Positions 54,342 to 63,119 of a stretch of DNA of 64,000 bases are shown piece after piece. The position numbers were made by a program, and so were the translations under genes. Location of the stretch: positions 18,664-82,663 of the forward strand of contig JAUNLT010000007.1 of assembly GCA_030532135.1 (NCBI GenBank), written 5' to 3'. The notes under the pieces were generated by a model. That model made no database searches, was not told the DNA's origin, and was given only the letters and a program-made list of their open reading frames with translations. This DNA comes from Lagierella massiliensis (GTDB lineage: Bacteria; Bacillota; Clostridia; Tissierellales; Peptoniphilaceae). The first letter of the stretch is position 1; each line of letters starts with the position of its first letter.

Positions 54342-54747
54342 TATTCTTGCCCTCACTATAGATTGGTACTTTTAAAATAAAGTAGAAAAGCATTATATAT
54401 AATAAAATTCCTAAGTAGTAAAATATAGAGTTAAATTCTAATTTGAAAATTTTTAAAATTAACTTGGCTATGACCATGCCACAAAGCACGAATTTTATTA
54501 AACGATTCATCTTCATTTTCTTCATAATAAAAAATAAAAAAATACTGATAATTACAGGTTCTAAAATATCAAGAAGATAATTATACATTATAAGATTTAT
54601 ATACTCCCCCATATTTAAACCTGTTCTATTTTGAAATATTAGAAATAGCGTTTGAGACTTTGCCTTAATAAACGCTTCAAATGAAGCAAAAATTATTATC
54701 AATATAGCTGTAAATAAAACTTTTATAATATATTTTTCACTTTTCAA
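54334..54747 (-). CDS. Orphan integral membrane protein in the mal operon
   Basis: 137 aa with about four hydrophobic spans and basic loops (KKMKMNRLIKF). I do not recognise a family. The C-terminal KVPIYSEGKNNV is cytoplasmic by charge. Located between malE and malF, with an 8-bp overlap with malF, so it is part of the operon. It could assemble with the unusual MalF extension or be an accessory transporter part. Confidence 0.6.
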   Translation of the reverse strand: MKSEKYIIKVLFTAILIIIFASFEAFIKAKSQTLFLIFQNRTGLNMGEYINLIMYNYLLDILEPVIISIFLFFIMKKMKMNRLIKFVLCGMVIAKLILKIFKLEFNSIFYYLGILLYIMLFYFILKVPIYSEGKNNV

Positions 54748-54763
54748 CTCTTACTCCCAAACA

Positions 54764-54788
54764 TTAACCGGGGAAAATCCCCGGTTAA
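54764..54788 (-). other. Intercistronic hairpin downstream of malE
   Basis: Eleven-bp GC-rich perfect stem (54764-54774 with 54778-54788) and 3-nt loop, 10 bp after the malE stop. No U tract. Such hairpins stabilise malE mRNA over malFG in other bacteria; here it fits the need for excess binding protein. Confidence 0.75.
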
Positions 54789-54798
54789 CAATTCTGTA

Positions 54799-56133
54799 TT
54801 AGTTACCAATATTTTCCATCATAGAATTAAAAGATGCTTGTAACTCTTTATATGCTTCTTCTGCATTTGTAGGTTTAACGTTATTCCAAGATAGGATTGC
54901 ATTTTTCCACGTATCCCATACATTACCATATTCTTTAAATATTGGTCTTGGTTCAGATATTTCATAAGACTCTATTACATTTTTAATAACTAATTTATCT
55001 AAATCTGTAAGTCCCGTCTTATCATATTCTTCTGCTGAAACATTAGGAAGTATCTTACCTGTTGCTTTAAATAATTTTTCAGCATTTTCTGGTCTTAATA
55101 ATTCAATAATAAAGTTTTCTGCAAGTGCTTTCTTTTCAGAGTCTTCTTCAATTCTAGCATTTATTGCCATAGCCCAACCACCTTGCCAATGAACAAGTGG
55201 TTTGCCATTAATAGTTAAGTGGTCAATTGGAAAAATCTCAAGATTATCTCCTGCCTTTTCCACATTGTCATTTAGTTCCCAAGGTCCTCCAAGTCTTATA
55301 ACACCTTTTCCACCTGTTGTAAATTGATCACCTATATATGCCCAACCTTCATCTTCTCCTGAAAATAGTGGAGAATTGGCTTCATTGTGTTTTTTCCAAT
55401 ATTCATATAGTGATTCGAAAAGTTTTTGTTGGTCCTCATCTAAATCTTTAAAGTCTTTAACCATATCTGATTCGAATTTATCATTTTCTTCTTTTAATAA
55501 ACTTACCTCTGCAGAGTTAGTAGCAGCTACACCAAACCATGCATCAAAAAAAGGAAGTAAAACATTTGCAGGATCTTTAATATCATTAATTTCTATTGCA
55601 TTTTCATAATTTATAGATTCATTTTGTGAATTTTCCTTATTTACAAATGTTATAAGTGTCTCTATATTATATGGGAAACCTAAATAGTCTTCTCCATCTT
55701 TAAAAAATCCACCCAGGCTCTCATCAAAGTTTTCATATCCTCCAATTTCATCTGCCATTGCCGGTGCATTCAATCCTCCTAGAACATCTTGACTTACAAG
55801 ATCTGTAAATCTGTCTAGTGGAAGTGCAAAGACATCAGCAAAATCAGGGTTAGTTGCATCTGTACTCTTTAGTATATCTAGATGATCAAATGATCCTATC
55901 TCTTTAAATTCTATCTTAGAATCAGGATTTTTCTCTAGTACTTTGTCAGCTGCCATTTGGTAATACTCCATCCAATCCTTTTCCACCTGTACAGTAATTT
56001 CAGATTTAATTCCTTCAGACTCTACAGTTTTTGAAGATGTTCCTTCTTCATTCCCACCTTTATTACTACATGCCGTCAACGTAATAGTAGCTCCTAATGC
56101 AAGGGCTATAAATTTAATAAATTTTCTTTTCAT
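54799..56133 (-). CDS. malE: Maltodextrin-binding lipoprotein
   Basis: Extracellular substrate-binding protein for the MalFG transporter. 444 aa. Signal peptide ending in lipobox LTACSN (Cys22), then a Ser/Glu linker and the type 1 binding fold with VNKENSQNE, WAYIGDQFTTGGKGVIRLGGPWEL and VHWQGGWAMAIN. First gene of the operon. Confidence 0.94.
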   Translation of the reverse strand: MKRKFIKFIALALGATITLTACSNKGGNEEGTSSKTVESEGIKSEITVQVEKDWMEYYQMAADKVLEKNPDSKIEFKEIGSFDHLDILKSTDATNPDFADVFALPLDRFTDLVSQDVLGGLNAPAMADEIGGYENFDESLGGFFKDGEDYLGFPYNIETLITFVNKENSQNESINYENAIEINDIKDPANVLLPFFDAWFGVAATNSAEVSLLKEENDKFESDMVKDFKDLDEDQQKLFESLYEYWKKHNEANSPLFSGEDEGWAYIGDQFTTGGKGVIRLGGPWELNDNVEKAGDNLEIFPIDHLTINGKPLVHWQGGWAMAINARIEEDSEKKALAENFIIELLRPENAEKLFKATGKILPNVSAEEYDKTGLTDLDKLVIKNVIESYEISEPRPIFKEYGNVWDTWKNAILSWNNVKPTNAEEAYKELQASFNSMMENIGN

Positions 56134-56151
56134 ATTCTCCTCCTAATTTAT

Positions 56152-56181
56152 TGAGAACGCTTGTATAAAAATCTTAGCGTT
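56152..56181. promoter_or_regulatory. Cre-like/LacI-type operator region upstream of malE
   Basis: TGAGAACGCTTGTA at 56152-56165 matches 11 of 14 positions of the catabolite-responsive element. AACGCT (56156-56161) and AGCGTT (56176-56181) also form an inverted repeat with 14-bp spacer. Both suggest control by CcpA or a MalR-like LacI-family repressor. Assignment is tentative. Confidence 0.45.
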
Positions 56182-56250
56182 ACTATTATTGTATCTCATA
56201 TCTAAAATAATTAGAGTTAGTTTTTTACAAAACATAATTTAAATTATATA

Positions 56251-56484
56251 TTAACCATCTTCTTCAACCTCCTCATCTATAAATTGTTTAACTAATTTAT
56301 AGGATCTTTCATAGTCCTCATGGTTTACAAAAATAGAATCATTTTTAACAACTTCTGCTCCTAAAATATTCAAATGTCCTAGAATATTTAAATGTCCCTT
56401 TAAATATTCTATATTATTGTCTTCTAAAATAGCTTTAACTGTAGTAATAATAAAATCGTCACTTGATTGTAATAAGAGTTTCAT
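56251..56484 (-). CDS. DUF2007-type small protein
   Basis: 77 aa, soluble. DUF2007 proteins are predicted signal-binding ferredoxin-like domains. It has a tandem duplication GHLNIL-GHLNIL (from an 18-bp repeat at 56361-56396). The typical elements, ILEDNNIEYLK and SIFVNHEDYERSYKLV, are intact around it. Possibly an isolated gene; no known partner. Confidence 0.7.
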   Translation of the reverse strand: MKLLLQSSDDFIITTVKAILEDNNIEYLKGHLNILGHLNILGAEVVKNDSIFVNHEDYERSYKLVKQFIDEEVEEDG

Positions 56485-56534
56485 TTTCTTTTAACCTTCT
56501 AAAAATGTATTTATATATTATCTACCCTTATTCT

Positions 56535-56575
56535 TTGTAAAATAACTTTGTTTCTGATACAATTTATTATTGTAT
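56535..56575 (+). promoter_or_regulatory. Promoter with overlapping inverted repeat before the second MATE gene
   Basis: TTGTAA at 56535-56540, 17-bp spacer, TACAAT at 56558-56563. An inverted repeat ATACAAT-TTATT-ATTGTAT (56557-56575) overlaps the -10 and the start point. Similar TACAA/TTGTA halves occur in the first MATE promoter. Confidence 0.65.
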
Positions 56576-56609
56576 TTAACATAAAAAATAATTTCTAGAG
56601 GGGTGAAAT

Positions 56610-57992
56610 ATGGAAAAAATAGATAAAAATAAATTGATGGGTACAGAAGATATAAAGAAACTACTCTTCAAGTTTTCTGTACCAGCGATAATCGGAATGT
56701 TAGTAAATGCACTATATAATGTAATTGACAAGATATTTTTAGGACAAGTAAGTTCTCTTGCCATTGCTGGTGTACATCTAACATATCCTGTCAGCCTTAT
56801 TATTATGGCATTTTCAATGTTAATAGGAATGGGTGGAAACTCCTTATCCTCCATTCGAATGGGTCAAGGAAGAATTAAAGAATCAGAAAAAATACTTGGC
56901 CAATCATTTGTACTTCAAATAGTATTTTCAATTGTTATAACATTGGTACTATTACTATATCCTGAACAAATCTTATCAAAATTAGGTTCTAGCTCAAAAC
57001 TATTACCTATTGCTGTAGAATATTTAAGTATAATTGCAATAGGTATACCATTTCAATTAATTGGCTTTGGTCTTAACTTTTTTATAAGAGGCGAAGGTAG
57101 CCCCTCCACTGCTATGGGGACAATGCTTATTGGTGCAATAACAAATATAATACTTGATTATGTTTTTGTAATCCTATTAGGTTTTGGTGTTAAAGGTGCA
57201 GCTCTTGCCACTATAATTGGACAATTGCTTTCCATGATTTGGGTTTTAGTTTTCTTCTTTGGAGAAAGAACTTCCATTAAATTGAAAAAGGAAAATTTGA
57301 AATTTAGATCCGAACTAATAAAAGAAATTTTATCACTTGGCCTTGCTCCTTTTGGCATGCAACTTGCTGCAAGTTTAGTTATAACTATATTTAATTTGCA
57401 AATTAAAAACTTTGGAAATGATCAAGCTATGTCTGCAATGGGTATTATGCAAAGTATCTCGACATTAGCGTTTATGCCTGTTTTTGGTCTAAATCAAGGT
57501 AGCCAACCAATCATAGGATATAATTATGGAGCGAAAAAATATGCAAGAGTTAAAGAAGCTTTCAAGCTTGCAACCATCGTTGCTACAATTTATCTAACTT
57601 TGACTTATCTTGCAATGATGCTTATTCCTGAAGTTTTAATAAAAGCTTTTATAATGAATGCTAAAGATATAGACAAGGTTATGCCTGGAGCTGTTGCTTG
57701 TTTAAGACTAAGTTCACTTGCAAATCCAATATTAGGCTTTCAAATTATATCAGCTAATTATTTCCAAGCTACAGGAAAAGCGGTTCGTGGTGTAATCCTA
57801 TCCTTATCAAGACAGTTGATAATTTTGTTACCTGTACTTTTAATAGTGCCAAGATTTCTAGGTTTAAACGGGGTCTGGTTAACATATCCTATATCAGATG
57901 TTTTGTCATTTATTTTGACATATATATTTATGAGGAAAGAACTTAAAGTTTTGAATGAAGAAATACAAATGAAAAAGAAAATTGCTATTTAA
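56610..57992 (+). CDS. MATE-family multidrug exporter (second)
   Basis: 460 aa, twelve spans. FKFSVPAIIGMLVNALYNVID begins the first MATE domain and LGLAPFGMQLAASLV the second. GQVSSLAIAGVHLTYPVS and NYGAKKYARVKEAF are typical. GAGGGGTG precedes the start. Distinct from the protein at 44507-45808. Confidence 0.9.
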   Translation: MEKIDKNKLMGTEDIKKLLFKFSVPAIIGMLVNALYNVIDKIFLGQVSSLAIAGVHLTYPVSLIIMAFSMLIGMGGNSLSSIRMGQGRIKESEKILGQSFVLQIVFSIVITLVLLLYPEQILSKLGSSSKLLPIAVEYLSIIAIGIPFQLIGFGLNFFIRGEGSPSTAMGTMLIGAITNIILDYVFVILLGFGVKGAALATIIGQLLSMIWVLVFFFGERTSIKLKKENLKFRSELIKEILSLGLAPFGMQLAASLVITIFNLQIKNFGNDQAMSAMGIMQSISTLAFMPVFGLNQGSQPIIGYNYGAKKYARVKEAFKLATIVATIYLTLTYLAMMLIPEVLIKAFIMNAKDIDKVMPGAVACLRLSSLANPILGFQIISANYFQATGKAVRGVILSLSRQLIILLPVLLIVPRFLGLNGVWLTYPISDVLSFILTYIFMRKELKVLNEEIQMKKKIAI

Positions 57993-57994
57993 TA

Positions 57995-58037
57995 TAAAAC
58001 CTCCAATTTAAATGAAATCTTTGAATTGGAGGTTTTA
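57995..58037. terminator. Terminator after the second MATE gene
   Basis: Fourteen-bp stem (57995-58008 with 58024-58037), AT-rich loop, T-run downstream; lies between converging genes. Confidence 0.85.
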
Positions 58038-58081
58038 TTATAATATGATAAACTTTACTTAAGATTATTTATTTATAGAAA

Positions 58082-58408
58082 CTATATATTTTTATATATA
58101 TCTAAGGCTAAAGAACCATACGCATAGGAAGGGGATCCTCCCATAGCAACTGCACACTCTGCAACTTCTCTAATTTCCTGCTCTGTAGCTCCAAGGTCTT
58201 TGCAATTTTTAACATGTGCTAAAATACAGTCTTGACATCTTATTGCAATTGCAATTCCAAGCATTATATACTCTTTTTGTTTAAGTTCTAAATTACCTTT
58301 TAGCATATTCGAACCTATCGCAGTCATAACTGAAGATGTTAATTTAGAACTTTCAAAAAAATACTTCATTCTTTCATTTTTTTCTTTGTATAAATCATCG
58401 TATTTCAT
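58082..58408 (-). CDS. Carboxymuconolactone decarboxylase/AhpD-like family protein
   Basis: 108 aa. It has the CxxC (CQDC) and nearby His of AhpD-type alkylhydroperoxidase proteins: IAIRCQDCILAHVKNCKDLGA. Could reduce peroxides or thiols in a trimeric complex. Single gene. No AhpC partner is nearby. Confidence 0.88.
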   Translation of the reverse strand: MKYDDLYKEKNERMKYFFESSKLTSSVMTAIGSNMLKGNLELKQKEYIMLGIAIAIRCQDCILAHVKNCKDLGATEQEIREVAECAVAMGGSPSYAYGSLALDIYKNI

Positions 58409-58515
58409 AAAATCCTCCTAATGTTTTTTATTTACATGCTCTTAAATTATAGCAGGAATATTAATTTTTGTTGATTTGTTCTTTAAATAATTACTATTAT
58501 ATTACTACTTGACAT

Positions 58516-58540
58516 AAAAAAAGCACCTATTAAGGTGCTT
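58516..58540 (-). terminator. Terminator after fba
   Basis: AAGCACCT/AGGTGCTT stem (58521-58528 with 58533-58540), loop ATTA, U7 on the minus strand. Confidence 0.9.
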
Positions 58541-58543
58541 AAA

Positions 58544-59407
58544 TTATGCCTTGTTGATAGAACCAAAAAGTTCCATTTTTTCTTTTACAACCCTCTTAAT
58601 ACCTTCTGTTCCAGGTTTTAACAACTTTCTAGGGTCAAAACCCTTCCCAACTCTATCTAAACCGTCTTCAATGTATTGTCTAGTTTCCTTGGCAAATTCT
58701 AATTGACATTCGGTATTTACATTTATCTTGGAAACTCCCAATTCTATTGCTCTTTTTATCATATCTTCTGGTATTCCTGTTCCACCATGAAGAACAAGAG
58801 GTAATGCCTTAACTTCTTCTTTAATAGCTTCTAAGGCGTTAAAATCTAATCCTTTCCAATTTTCTGGGTACACTCCGTGAATATTACCAATACCTGCTGC
58901 CAAAAAGTCTATTCCAAGGTCAGCAATCATCTTACATTCTTTAGGGTCTGCTATTTCTCCAGTTCCAACTATTCCATCTTCTTCTCCGCCAATAGCTCCA
59001 ACTTCTGCTTCTACAGAAATTCCCTTTCCATGGGCAATGTTTAATATCTCTTTAGTCTTTTCAATATTTTCATCTATTGGATAAGAGGATCCATCAAACA
59101 TTACTGAAGTAAATCCTGCATCTATTGCTTTTTTTGCCCCTTCATAGGTACCATGGTCTAAGTGTATTGCTACGGGAACTGTAATATTTAATTCTTCAAC
59201 CATTCCTTCAACCATTTTAACAACTGTTTTGAAGCCTGCCATGTATCTACCGGCACCTTCAGAAACTCCAAGTATTACAGGTGAATTTTCCTCTTGGGCA
59301 GTCTCTAAAATAGCTTTAGTCCACTCTAAATTATTAATATTAAATTGACCAACAGCATAATTTTCACTATATGCTTTTTCTAACATTTCTTTTGCTGATA
59401 CTAACAT
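58544..59407 (-). CDS. fba: Fructose-bisphosphate aldolase, class II
   Basis: Zinc-dependent glycolytic aldolase. 287 aa from ATG at 59407, with GAGGAGG five bases upstream; an upstream start at 59443 lacks one. HLDHGTYE holds zinc ligands, EAEVGAIGGEEDG and GGTGIPEDMIKRAIELG with NVNTE complete the site. Single gene with its own terminator. Confidence 0.96.
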   Translation of the reverse strand: MLVSAKEMLEKAYSENYAVGQFNINNLEWTKAILETAQEENSPVILGVSEGAGRYMAGFKTVVKMVEGMVEELNITVPVAIHLDHGTYEGAKKAIDAGFTSVMFDGSSYPIDENIEKTKEILNIAHGKGISVEAEVGAIGGEEDGIVGTGEIADPKECKMIADLGIDFLAAGIGNIHGVYPENWKGLDFNALEAIKEEVKALPLVLHGGTGIPEDMIKRAIELGVSKINVNTECQLEFAKETRQYIEDGLDRVGKGFDPRKLLKPGTEGIKRVVKEKMELFGSINKA

Positions 59408-59515
59408 GAATACCTCCTCTTGTTTATATGTATATAATATCATACCTAGATGAGATTTGTTTAATTAATATAATACTATTGAAACCTATGATATACTTTT
59501 GTAGAAGGAGAATAT

Positions 59516-59776
59516 ATGAATAGACTTAATGAACTTAGAAGTGAAATTGATTTTATAGATTTTGAAATAAATAAATTATTTATAAAAAGACTAGAAATTG
59601 TTGAACAAATTAGATTAGAAAAAAGAAAACTAAATATGGATATTTTAGATACAAATAGGGAAATTGAAATTTACAAGCAATTAAAACTAAATTCAAAGAA
59701 AAAAAATTTTAAATATTCAAAAGATCTATTTGAAAATATCCTAAGGATTTCTAAATCATATCAAGAGGAGATTTAA
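59516..59776 (+). CDS. Chorismate mutase (AroQ class)
   Basis: Turns chorismate into prephenate. 86 aa all-helical AroQ-class enzyme: LRSEIDFIDFEINKLFIKR and DTNREIEIYKQLK match the Arg/Lys/Glu active-site pattern. Stands apart from the aro operon, which makes chorismate. First of three rightward genes (5 bp before maf). Prephenate dehydratase/dehydrogenase are not in the window. Confidence 0.88.
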   Translation: MNRLNELRSEIDFIDFEINKLFIKRLEIVEQIRLEKRKLNMDILDTNREIEIYKQLKLNSKKKNFKYSKDLFENILRISKSYQEEI

Positions 59777-59781
59777 GACTT

Positions 59782-60441
59782 ATGATTTTTAATTTAGATA
59801 ATATTGGTACTTTCATTGTGGAAGATCATGATAGTTTTGATTTTAAAAATTTTGTACTTGGGTCTTCGTCTCCAAGAAGGATAGAGCTAGTAAAAGAATT
59901 TATAGATGATTTTAAAATTATAAAACCAGAAGTGGATGAAAGACAAATAATAAAGACCTATTTGAATAATCATTCTACAGGTAATTTTTTAAAGGACCGT
60001 TTTTTACTAACTTCAGAAATTGCTAAAGAAAAAGCCAAAGCCGTTTGTAAAAAAGTCTCAAATTCACTGGTTCTTTCAGCTGATACAGTTGTCATAACTG
60101 AAGATCTTCTTCTTGGTAAACCAAAAAATTTAATGGATGCAAAGAACATATTAACTAATCTACTTGGTAAATATCACTACGTTTGTACAGGGGTTTGCCT
60201 AATGGAAAATTCATTATCTTATAAAAGTTTTTATGTTGTCTCCCTTGTAAAATTCGTTGAGGATAGCAAGTTAGCAAACGACTTCATAGAAAGATATGTA
60301 AGTACAAAATCTCCATTAGATAAAGCTGGTTCCTATAATATTGCAGAGGTAGATAAAGTTTTAATTGATTCACTATATGGTGATTACTACAATATAGTCG
60401 GTTTGCCTCTTCCTGAACTTTTAAGGAGCTTAAACTTATGA
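59782..60441 (+). CDS. maf: Maf family nucleotide pyrophosphatase
   Basis: Housecleaning hydrolase of modified or canonical dTTP/UTP. 219 aa, with about 25 extra residues before the core. VLGSSSPRRIELV, SADTVVI and DKAGSYNIAEVDK are the family signature. Overlaps the next gene by 4 bp. Confidence 0.92.
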   Translation: MIFNLDNIGTFIVEDHDSFDFKNFVLGSSSPRRIELVKEFIDDFKIIKPEVDERQIIKTYLNNHSTGNFLKDRFLLTSEIAKEKAKAVCKKVSNSLVLSADTVVITEDLLLGKPKNLMDAKNILTNLLGKYHYVCTGVCLMENSLSYKSFYVVSLVKFVEDSKLANDFIERYVSTKSPLDKAGSYNIAEVDKVLIDSLYGDYYNIVGLPLPELLRSLNL

Positions 60442-60851
60442 AAGAAAAAGTTTTAGTCAGTTCTTGTATGCTTGGACTTCATACTAGGTATGATGGCAAC
60501 AGCTCAAAATTTAATGTATATGATGCTTTAAAAGATAAATATGAAATTATTCCATTTTGTCCTGAACAAGCTTCTGGACTTTCTACACCTAGAAAACCTT
60601 GTGAAATTAAAGGTGATAAAGTTATAAATATTGATGGTGAAGATAAGACTATATATTTTTTAAGAGGGGCAAAAGAGACTTTAAATTTATGTAATCTTTT
60701 TAATATTAAGAAAGCTTTTCTTAAATCTAAAAGCCCATCATGTGGCAAAGGTCAAATATACGATGGAACTTTTACTGGTAACCTAGTAAAAGGAAATGGA
60801 ATTGTAGTAGATTTTCTAGAAAAAAATGGTATTGAGGTAATAAGCATATAA
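60438..60851 (+). CDS. DUF523 family protein
   Basis: 137 aa, a conserved protein of unknown function: VSSCMLG near the start, CPEQASGLSTPRKPCEI, and LKSKSPSCGKGQIYDG. The usual CRYDG reads TRYDG, so one of the conserved cysteines is lost here. Last gene of the unit; no terminator follows on its strand. Confidence 0.88.
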   Translation: MKEKVLVSSCMLGLHTRYDGNSSKFNVYDALKDKYEIIPFCPEQASGLSTPRKPCEIKGDKVINIDGEDKTIYFLRGAKETLNLCNLFNIKKAFLKSKSPSCGKGQIYDGTFTGNLVKGNGIVVDFLEKNGIEVISI

Positions 60852-60931
60852 ATTTAAAATTTTACTTATATTCTTCATTATTGATTAATTATTTAGACGT
60901 ATAATGTTAATAATTAATCATCTTAAAGCAT

Positions 60932-60961
60932 AAAAAAAGCGGATAAGGGGGTTTATCCGCT
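60932..60961 (-). terminator. Terminator downstream of the HAD phosphatase gene
   Basis: Nine-bp AGCGGATAA/TTATCCGCT stem (60938-60946 with 60953-60961), 6-nt loop, U7 on the minus strand. It lies about 107 bp past that gene's stop. Confidence 0.8.
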
Positions 60962-61067
60962 AAGTGGATTAATTAAAATCCTTATAGATATTCTTCAAAA
61001 GGGGTGTTTTGAATTTTATCTAAACTAATTTTAACTTAATTGATAATGATTGTCAATAGCGCTTCTA

Positions 61068-61742
61068 TTAAAAATTTAAAATTTCTTCAGTTTTAGAAAT
61101 TATAGATTTAGCACCATACTTTAAAAGTTCTTCTTCTGTTCTAAATCCCCATGTTACACCAACTGGATAAACATTGGAGTTAACTGCTGTTATCATATCT
61201 GTGGAAGTATCTCCAAAGTATATTATATTTTCATCTTTAATCTTTGAAACTTTTTTAAATTCATCAACCATATCTGTATGAGGTTTTAATCTAATACCTT
61301 CTCTATCTCCTTGTACAAAATCAAAAAAATTTTTGCCAAATATATTATCTAATAATTTTTCTGCTGCTTTTATTGGCTTATTAGTACATACTGCCAATAT
61401 CTTACCTTGTCTTTTTAGTTCGTTTAAAGCTTCTACTACTCCTTCATATGGTTTTGTAAAATCGTCATCTCTATTATTGTACTCATAAAGATAATTTGGC
61501 AAAATTTCATATACTTTTTCATCTAATTCTTCTTTTGTTAAATTGAGTCCATCTCTAATATTAATATGAGAAAAAGCTCTCTGTGCTAAAACTTTTGCTC
61601 CATCTCCAACAAAACTATTATATAGATTCATATCGCAAGGCTCATACCCCATAATTTTGAGGTGTTTATTAAATAGGTTTCCAATGGTTTCAAGACTATC
61701 TATCAAAGTTCCGTCTAAATCAAATATATATGCTTTATACAT
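61068..61742 (-). CDS. HAD-family phosphatase (phosphoglycolate phosphatase-like)
   Basis: 224 aa from ATG at 61742, with AAGGAGG five bases upstream; ATG at 61769 adds nine residues with no such site. HAD motifs: FDLDGTLIDS, CTNKPIKAAEKLL and GDTSTDMI. The cap domain spans about 15-90. Substrate is unknown: 2-phosphoglycolate or another small sugar phosphate fits the family. Confidence 0.88.
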   Translation of the reverse strand: MYKAYIFDLDGTLIDSLETIGNLFNKHLKIMGYEPCDMNLYNSFVGDGAKVLAQRAFSHINIRDGLNLTKEELDEKVYEILPNYLYEYNNRDDDFTKPYEGVVEALNELKRQGKILAVCTNKPIKAAEKLLDNIFGKNFFDFVQGDREGIRLKPHTDMVDEFKKVSKIKDENIIYFGDTSTDMITAVNSNVYPVGVTWGFRTEEELLKYGAKSIISKTEEILNF

Positions 61743-61860
61743 TTTTACCTCCTTAGAATAGTTTATCATAATTGTTATAATTCTATTATTTATTGTGAAT
61801 TTTTTTTAATTTTTAATTTTTAGTATATAATAATATAGAACAGAACAAAGGGGTGTTTAG

Positions 61861-63009
61861 ATGACTGTAGAAATTAGAAAAGAGTTACCAGAAATTTTTC
61901 AAGATTTTGCTGAAGGTAGACAAAACGCATTTATCAAGGTTAAAGAACAAAAAGAAAAGGGAATACCACTAATAGGAACATTTTGTACATTTTTCCCACA
62001 AGAGCTTGCAATTGCTGCAGGAGCAACAACTGTGTCTTTATGTTCTACTTCTGATGAAACAATTTCAGATGCAGAAAGGGATCTTCCTTCCAATCTTTGC
62101 CCTTTAATTAAATCTAGTTATGGTTTTGCTATGACAAATAAATGTCCTTTCTTTTATTTTTCAGATTTAATTATTGGAGAGACAACATGTGATGGCAAGA
62201 AAAAAATGTATGAGTACTTAGGACAGTATAGACCTACTCATGTTATGGAATTACCTAATAAATATTCTAAAGAAGGGCTAAAGCTGTGGGAAAAACAAAT
62301 TATTTTAGTTAAAGAATTATTAGAGGAAAAGTTTAATGTCAAAATTACTAATGAAGATCTTGAAAATGCTATTAAGGTAAAAAATGCTGAAAGATCAGCA
62401 GTCAAAGATTTTTATGAGATTATGGAAAGTAAAAAACTTCCGATAACAGGACTTGATCTTTGGCATGTATTAAATGGCATTACTTTTGAATTTGACAAAA
62501 GAGGTATACCTAATAGGTTAAAAGAACTTAAAAAGCAAGTTTTATCTGAAAGTCAAAACATTTCAGATAGAAAAAGAATTTTAATTACAGGATGTCCTAT
62601 AGGTGGCGCTACTGAAAAAGTTATATCTGCAGTTGAAGATAATGGCGGAATAGTTGTGTCATTTGAAAATTGTGGTGGTGCTAAAGCTATCGATAAAAAT
62701 GTCCAAGAAAATACTAATAATCCAATAAAGGCTATGGCTGAAAAATACTTGCAAATAGGATGTGCTTGTATGTCACCAAACCCAAATAGAAAGGAACTTT
62801 TATCAAGACTAATTGATCAATTTAACGTTGATGGAGTTGTAGATATGCATTTACAAGCTTGTCAACCTTTTCAAGTAGAATCTTTAAGCATTAAGAATTT
62901 TGTAAATAAAGAAAAAAATCTTCCTTATATTTCAGTTGAAACCGATTATGGTAGATCTGATATTGGTCAATTAAATACTAGAATCACTGCCTTTTTAGAG
63001 ATGATTTAA
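61861..63009 (+). CDS. Double-cubane-cluster-containing anaerobic reductase (DCCP)
   Basis: 382 aa protein of the HgdB/2-hydroxyacyl-CoA dehydratase superfamily. The start (RKELPEIFQDFAEGRQ, GTFCTFFPQELAIAAG) and CPLIKSSYGFA, GETTCDGKKKMYEYLG match the DCCP group that bears a [8Fe9S] double-cubane cluster and reduces small molecules such as acetylene in vitro. Cysteines for two cubanes are conserved through the protein (FCTF, NLCP, KCPFF, TTCDG, ITGCPIGG, CACMSP, HLQACQP). It needs an ATPase activator, absent here. Gene is followed by a terminator and an IS element. Confidence 0.85.
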   Translation: MTVEIRKELPEIFQDFAEGRQNAFIKVKEQKEKGIPLIGTFCTFFPQELAIAAGATTVSLCSTSDETISDAERDLPSNLCPLIKSSYGFAMTNKCPFFYFSDLIIGETTCDGKKKMYEYLGQYRPTHVMELPNKYSKEGLKLWEKQIILVKELLEEKFNVKITNEDLENAIKVKNAERSAVKDFYEIMESKKLPITGLDLWHVLNGITFEFDKRGIPNRLKELKKQVLSESQNISDRKRILITGCPIGGATEKVISAVEDNGGIVVSFENCGGAKAIDKNVQENTNNPIKAMAEKYLQIGCACMSPNPNRKELLSRLIDQFNVDGVVDMHLQACQPFQVESLSIKNFVNKEKNLPYISVETDYGRSDIGQLNTRITAFLEMI

Positions 63010-63081
63010 AAAATTCCCACTTAGGAGCTCTTAATTAGGGATTTTAGTAAACCGATTCGAAGAGTTTTTAGGTGGCAAAAT

Positions 63082-63115
63082 AAAAGGCTATGATTCTATT
63101 TGATCATAGTCTTTT
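63082..63115 (+). terminator. Terminator after the double-cubane reductase gene
   Basis: Thirteen-bp stem with one G-T wobble (63082-63094 with 63103-63115), T-run at the end. Confidence 0.85.
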
Positions 63116-63119
63116 AAAA

